From contig NC_007645.1 of the NCBI RefSeq assembly GCF_000012985.1, positions 1,054,001 through 1,118,000 of the forward strand: a stretch of 64,000 nt of DNA. Direction: 5' to 3'. Within the stretch, counting starts at the first letter, position 1. The number at the start of each line of letters is the position of its first letter. The DNA comes from Hahella chejuensis KCTC 2396. GTDB taxonomy: Bacteria > Pseudomonadota > Gammaproteobacteria > Pseudomonadales > Oleiphilaceae. Shown here one piece after another: positions 63,467 through 64,000 of the stretch. The notes beneath the pieces were generated by a model. The model ran no database searches and was not told where the DNA came from. It was given only the letters and a program-made list of their open reading frames with translations. The position numbers were made by a program, and so were the translations under genes.

Positions 63467-64000
63467 ATGGCCAACAGTGTGGAGCCTCTCTCTGAATACC
63501 ATGGCGCGCTGGCCGCGTTGCTGCTGTCAACTTTTCTCACATCCCTGGCGATCAGTAGCGTCAACATTCTATTGCCCGCACTGGTGTCCAGCCTCGACGC
63601 CAACTACGCCCAGGTCCAGTGGGTGGTTCTCGCCTACATGATCGCGCTGTCTTCTTTCCTGGTGATTGCCGGGGGGCTGGGGGATACCTACGGCCGTCGC
63701 CCATTGTTTATCGCTGGCCTGGGTATTTTTATGGTGGGCTCCGCCTTGTGCGGAATGACGGAAAACATAGGGATGCTCTCGGCGTACCGTGGAGTCCAGG
63801 GCATCGGCGCTGCGATAGTGGTATCTCTGAATCTGGCTTTGGTGAGAGATGTTGCGCCGACGGGGCACACCGGACGGGTAATGGGTTGGGTAGGGGGCAT
63901 GTCCGCCGTGGGCACCGCTGCGGGTCCTGTTCTGGGTGGCCTGATAACTGGCTTCGCAGACTGGCGATGGGTGTTCTGGCTCAACCTCCCTTTGGGGGCG
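63467..64000 (+). CDS. MFS transporter, DHA2-like (partial, runs off the window)
   Basis: 178 residues seen, no stop before the end. LAALLLSTFLTSLAISSVNILLPALVSSLDANYAQVQWVVLAYMIALSSF is TM1-TM2 of the 14-TM drug/H+ antiporter group; GGLGDTYGRRPLFIAGLGIF is the motif A loop between TM2 and TM3; YRGVQGIGAAIV and GPVLGGLITGFADWRWVFWLNLPLG (motif C region) follow. AGGAAG/GGAG precede the ATG. Likely an efflux pump for an unknown compound, controlled by the divergent MerR protein. Confidence 0.88.
   Translation, partial: MANSVEPLSEYHGALAALLLSTFLTSLAISSVNILLPALVSSLDANYAQVQWVVLAYMIALSSFLVIAGGLGDTYGRRPLFIAGLGIFMVGSALCGMTENIGMLSAYRGVQGIGAAIVVSLNLALVRDVAPTGHTGRVMGWVGGMSAVGTAAGPVLGGLITGFADWRWVFWLNLPLGA

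Noticed and set aside
1-64000. Mobile element, prophage, CRISPR array or defence island
   Set aside because: No transposase, integrase, terminal repeats, spacer-repeat array, tRNA-linked att site or recognisable defence gene was found; gene order is mostly the conserved chromosomal one.

Overview
The window is typical chromosomal DNA of a free-living, probably marine gammaproteobacterium. Conserved blocks in pseudomonad/oceanospirillalean order (ygfB-pepP-ubiH-ubiI divergent from zapA-6S RNA-fau; ubiE-ubiJ-ubiB-hisI-hisE-tatABC; rpiA divergent from ilvA), a PHA-granule associated protein and a wax ester synthase/DGAT point to the Oceanospirillales, and a Hahella-like organism is my best guess. 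This is inferred from gene content and was not checked by search. No tRNA, rRNA, IS element, prophage or CRISPR was recognised.

Layout. (1) 1-10.2 kb: lipopolysaccharide core/O-antigen cluster with five + strand genes (three glycosyltransferases of GT4/GT2 type, another GT-A-like transferase and an O-antigen ligase/polymerase), meeting a convergent - strand operon (lipid A acyltransferase, GT4, heptosyltransferase), then hldE for ADP-heptose. The glycosyltransferase part is visibly more AT-rich than the rest. (2) 10.2-14.9 kb: ppa, an acyl-CoA dehydrogenase, rpiA, ilvA and a 47-residue membrane peptide. (3) 14.9-21.2 kb: fau, 6S RNA, zapA and a ZapB-like coiled coil on the - strand; ygfB-family gene, pepP, ubiH, ubiI on the + strand. 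(4) 21.2-28.7 kb: long - strand block rsmE, tatCBA, hisE, hisI, ubiB, ubiJ, ubiE, with a PHA-system protein and a FFLEELY-like protein next to it. (5) 28.8-33.1 kb: alpha/beta hydrolase divergent from a wax ester synthase/DGAT, then an unknown lipoprotein. (6) 33.3-53.5 kb: nucleobase region. upp and gpt are salvage genes; an 11-kb - strand operon (xdhA, xdhB, xdhC, allB, alc, uraD, uraH, allA, guaD, puuD) carries guanine/xanthine down to glyoxylate and urea; divergently lie a BMP-type ABC importer, an 8-oxoguanine deaminase and a RutR-like TetR regulator. (7) 53.5-64 kb: YkgJ-type cysteine protein, two adjacent unknown envelope genes, pldA, degQ, an orphan secreted protein, argS, and a MerR regulator divergent from an MFS exporter cut by the window end.

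The most notable unexplained signal is the 495-bp divergent control region between xdhA and the ABC importer. It contains two near-perfect matches to the 16-bp RutR consensus (as I recall it from E. coli) 27 bp apart inside a larger dyad, and the same region of the chromosome encodes a RutR homologue. This suggests that a RutR-type protein, which in E. coli senses uracil and controls pyrimidine genes, governs complete purine degradation and purine uptake here. The second is the uncharacterised pair at 54498-57425 (a secreted coiled-coil protein and a three-TM protein). Several clean inverted repeats without an assigned role are also listed.
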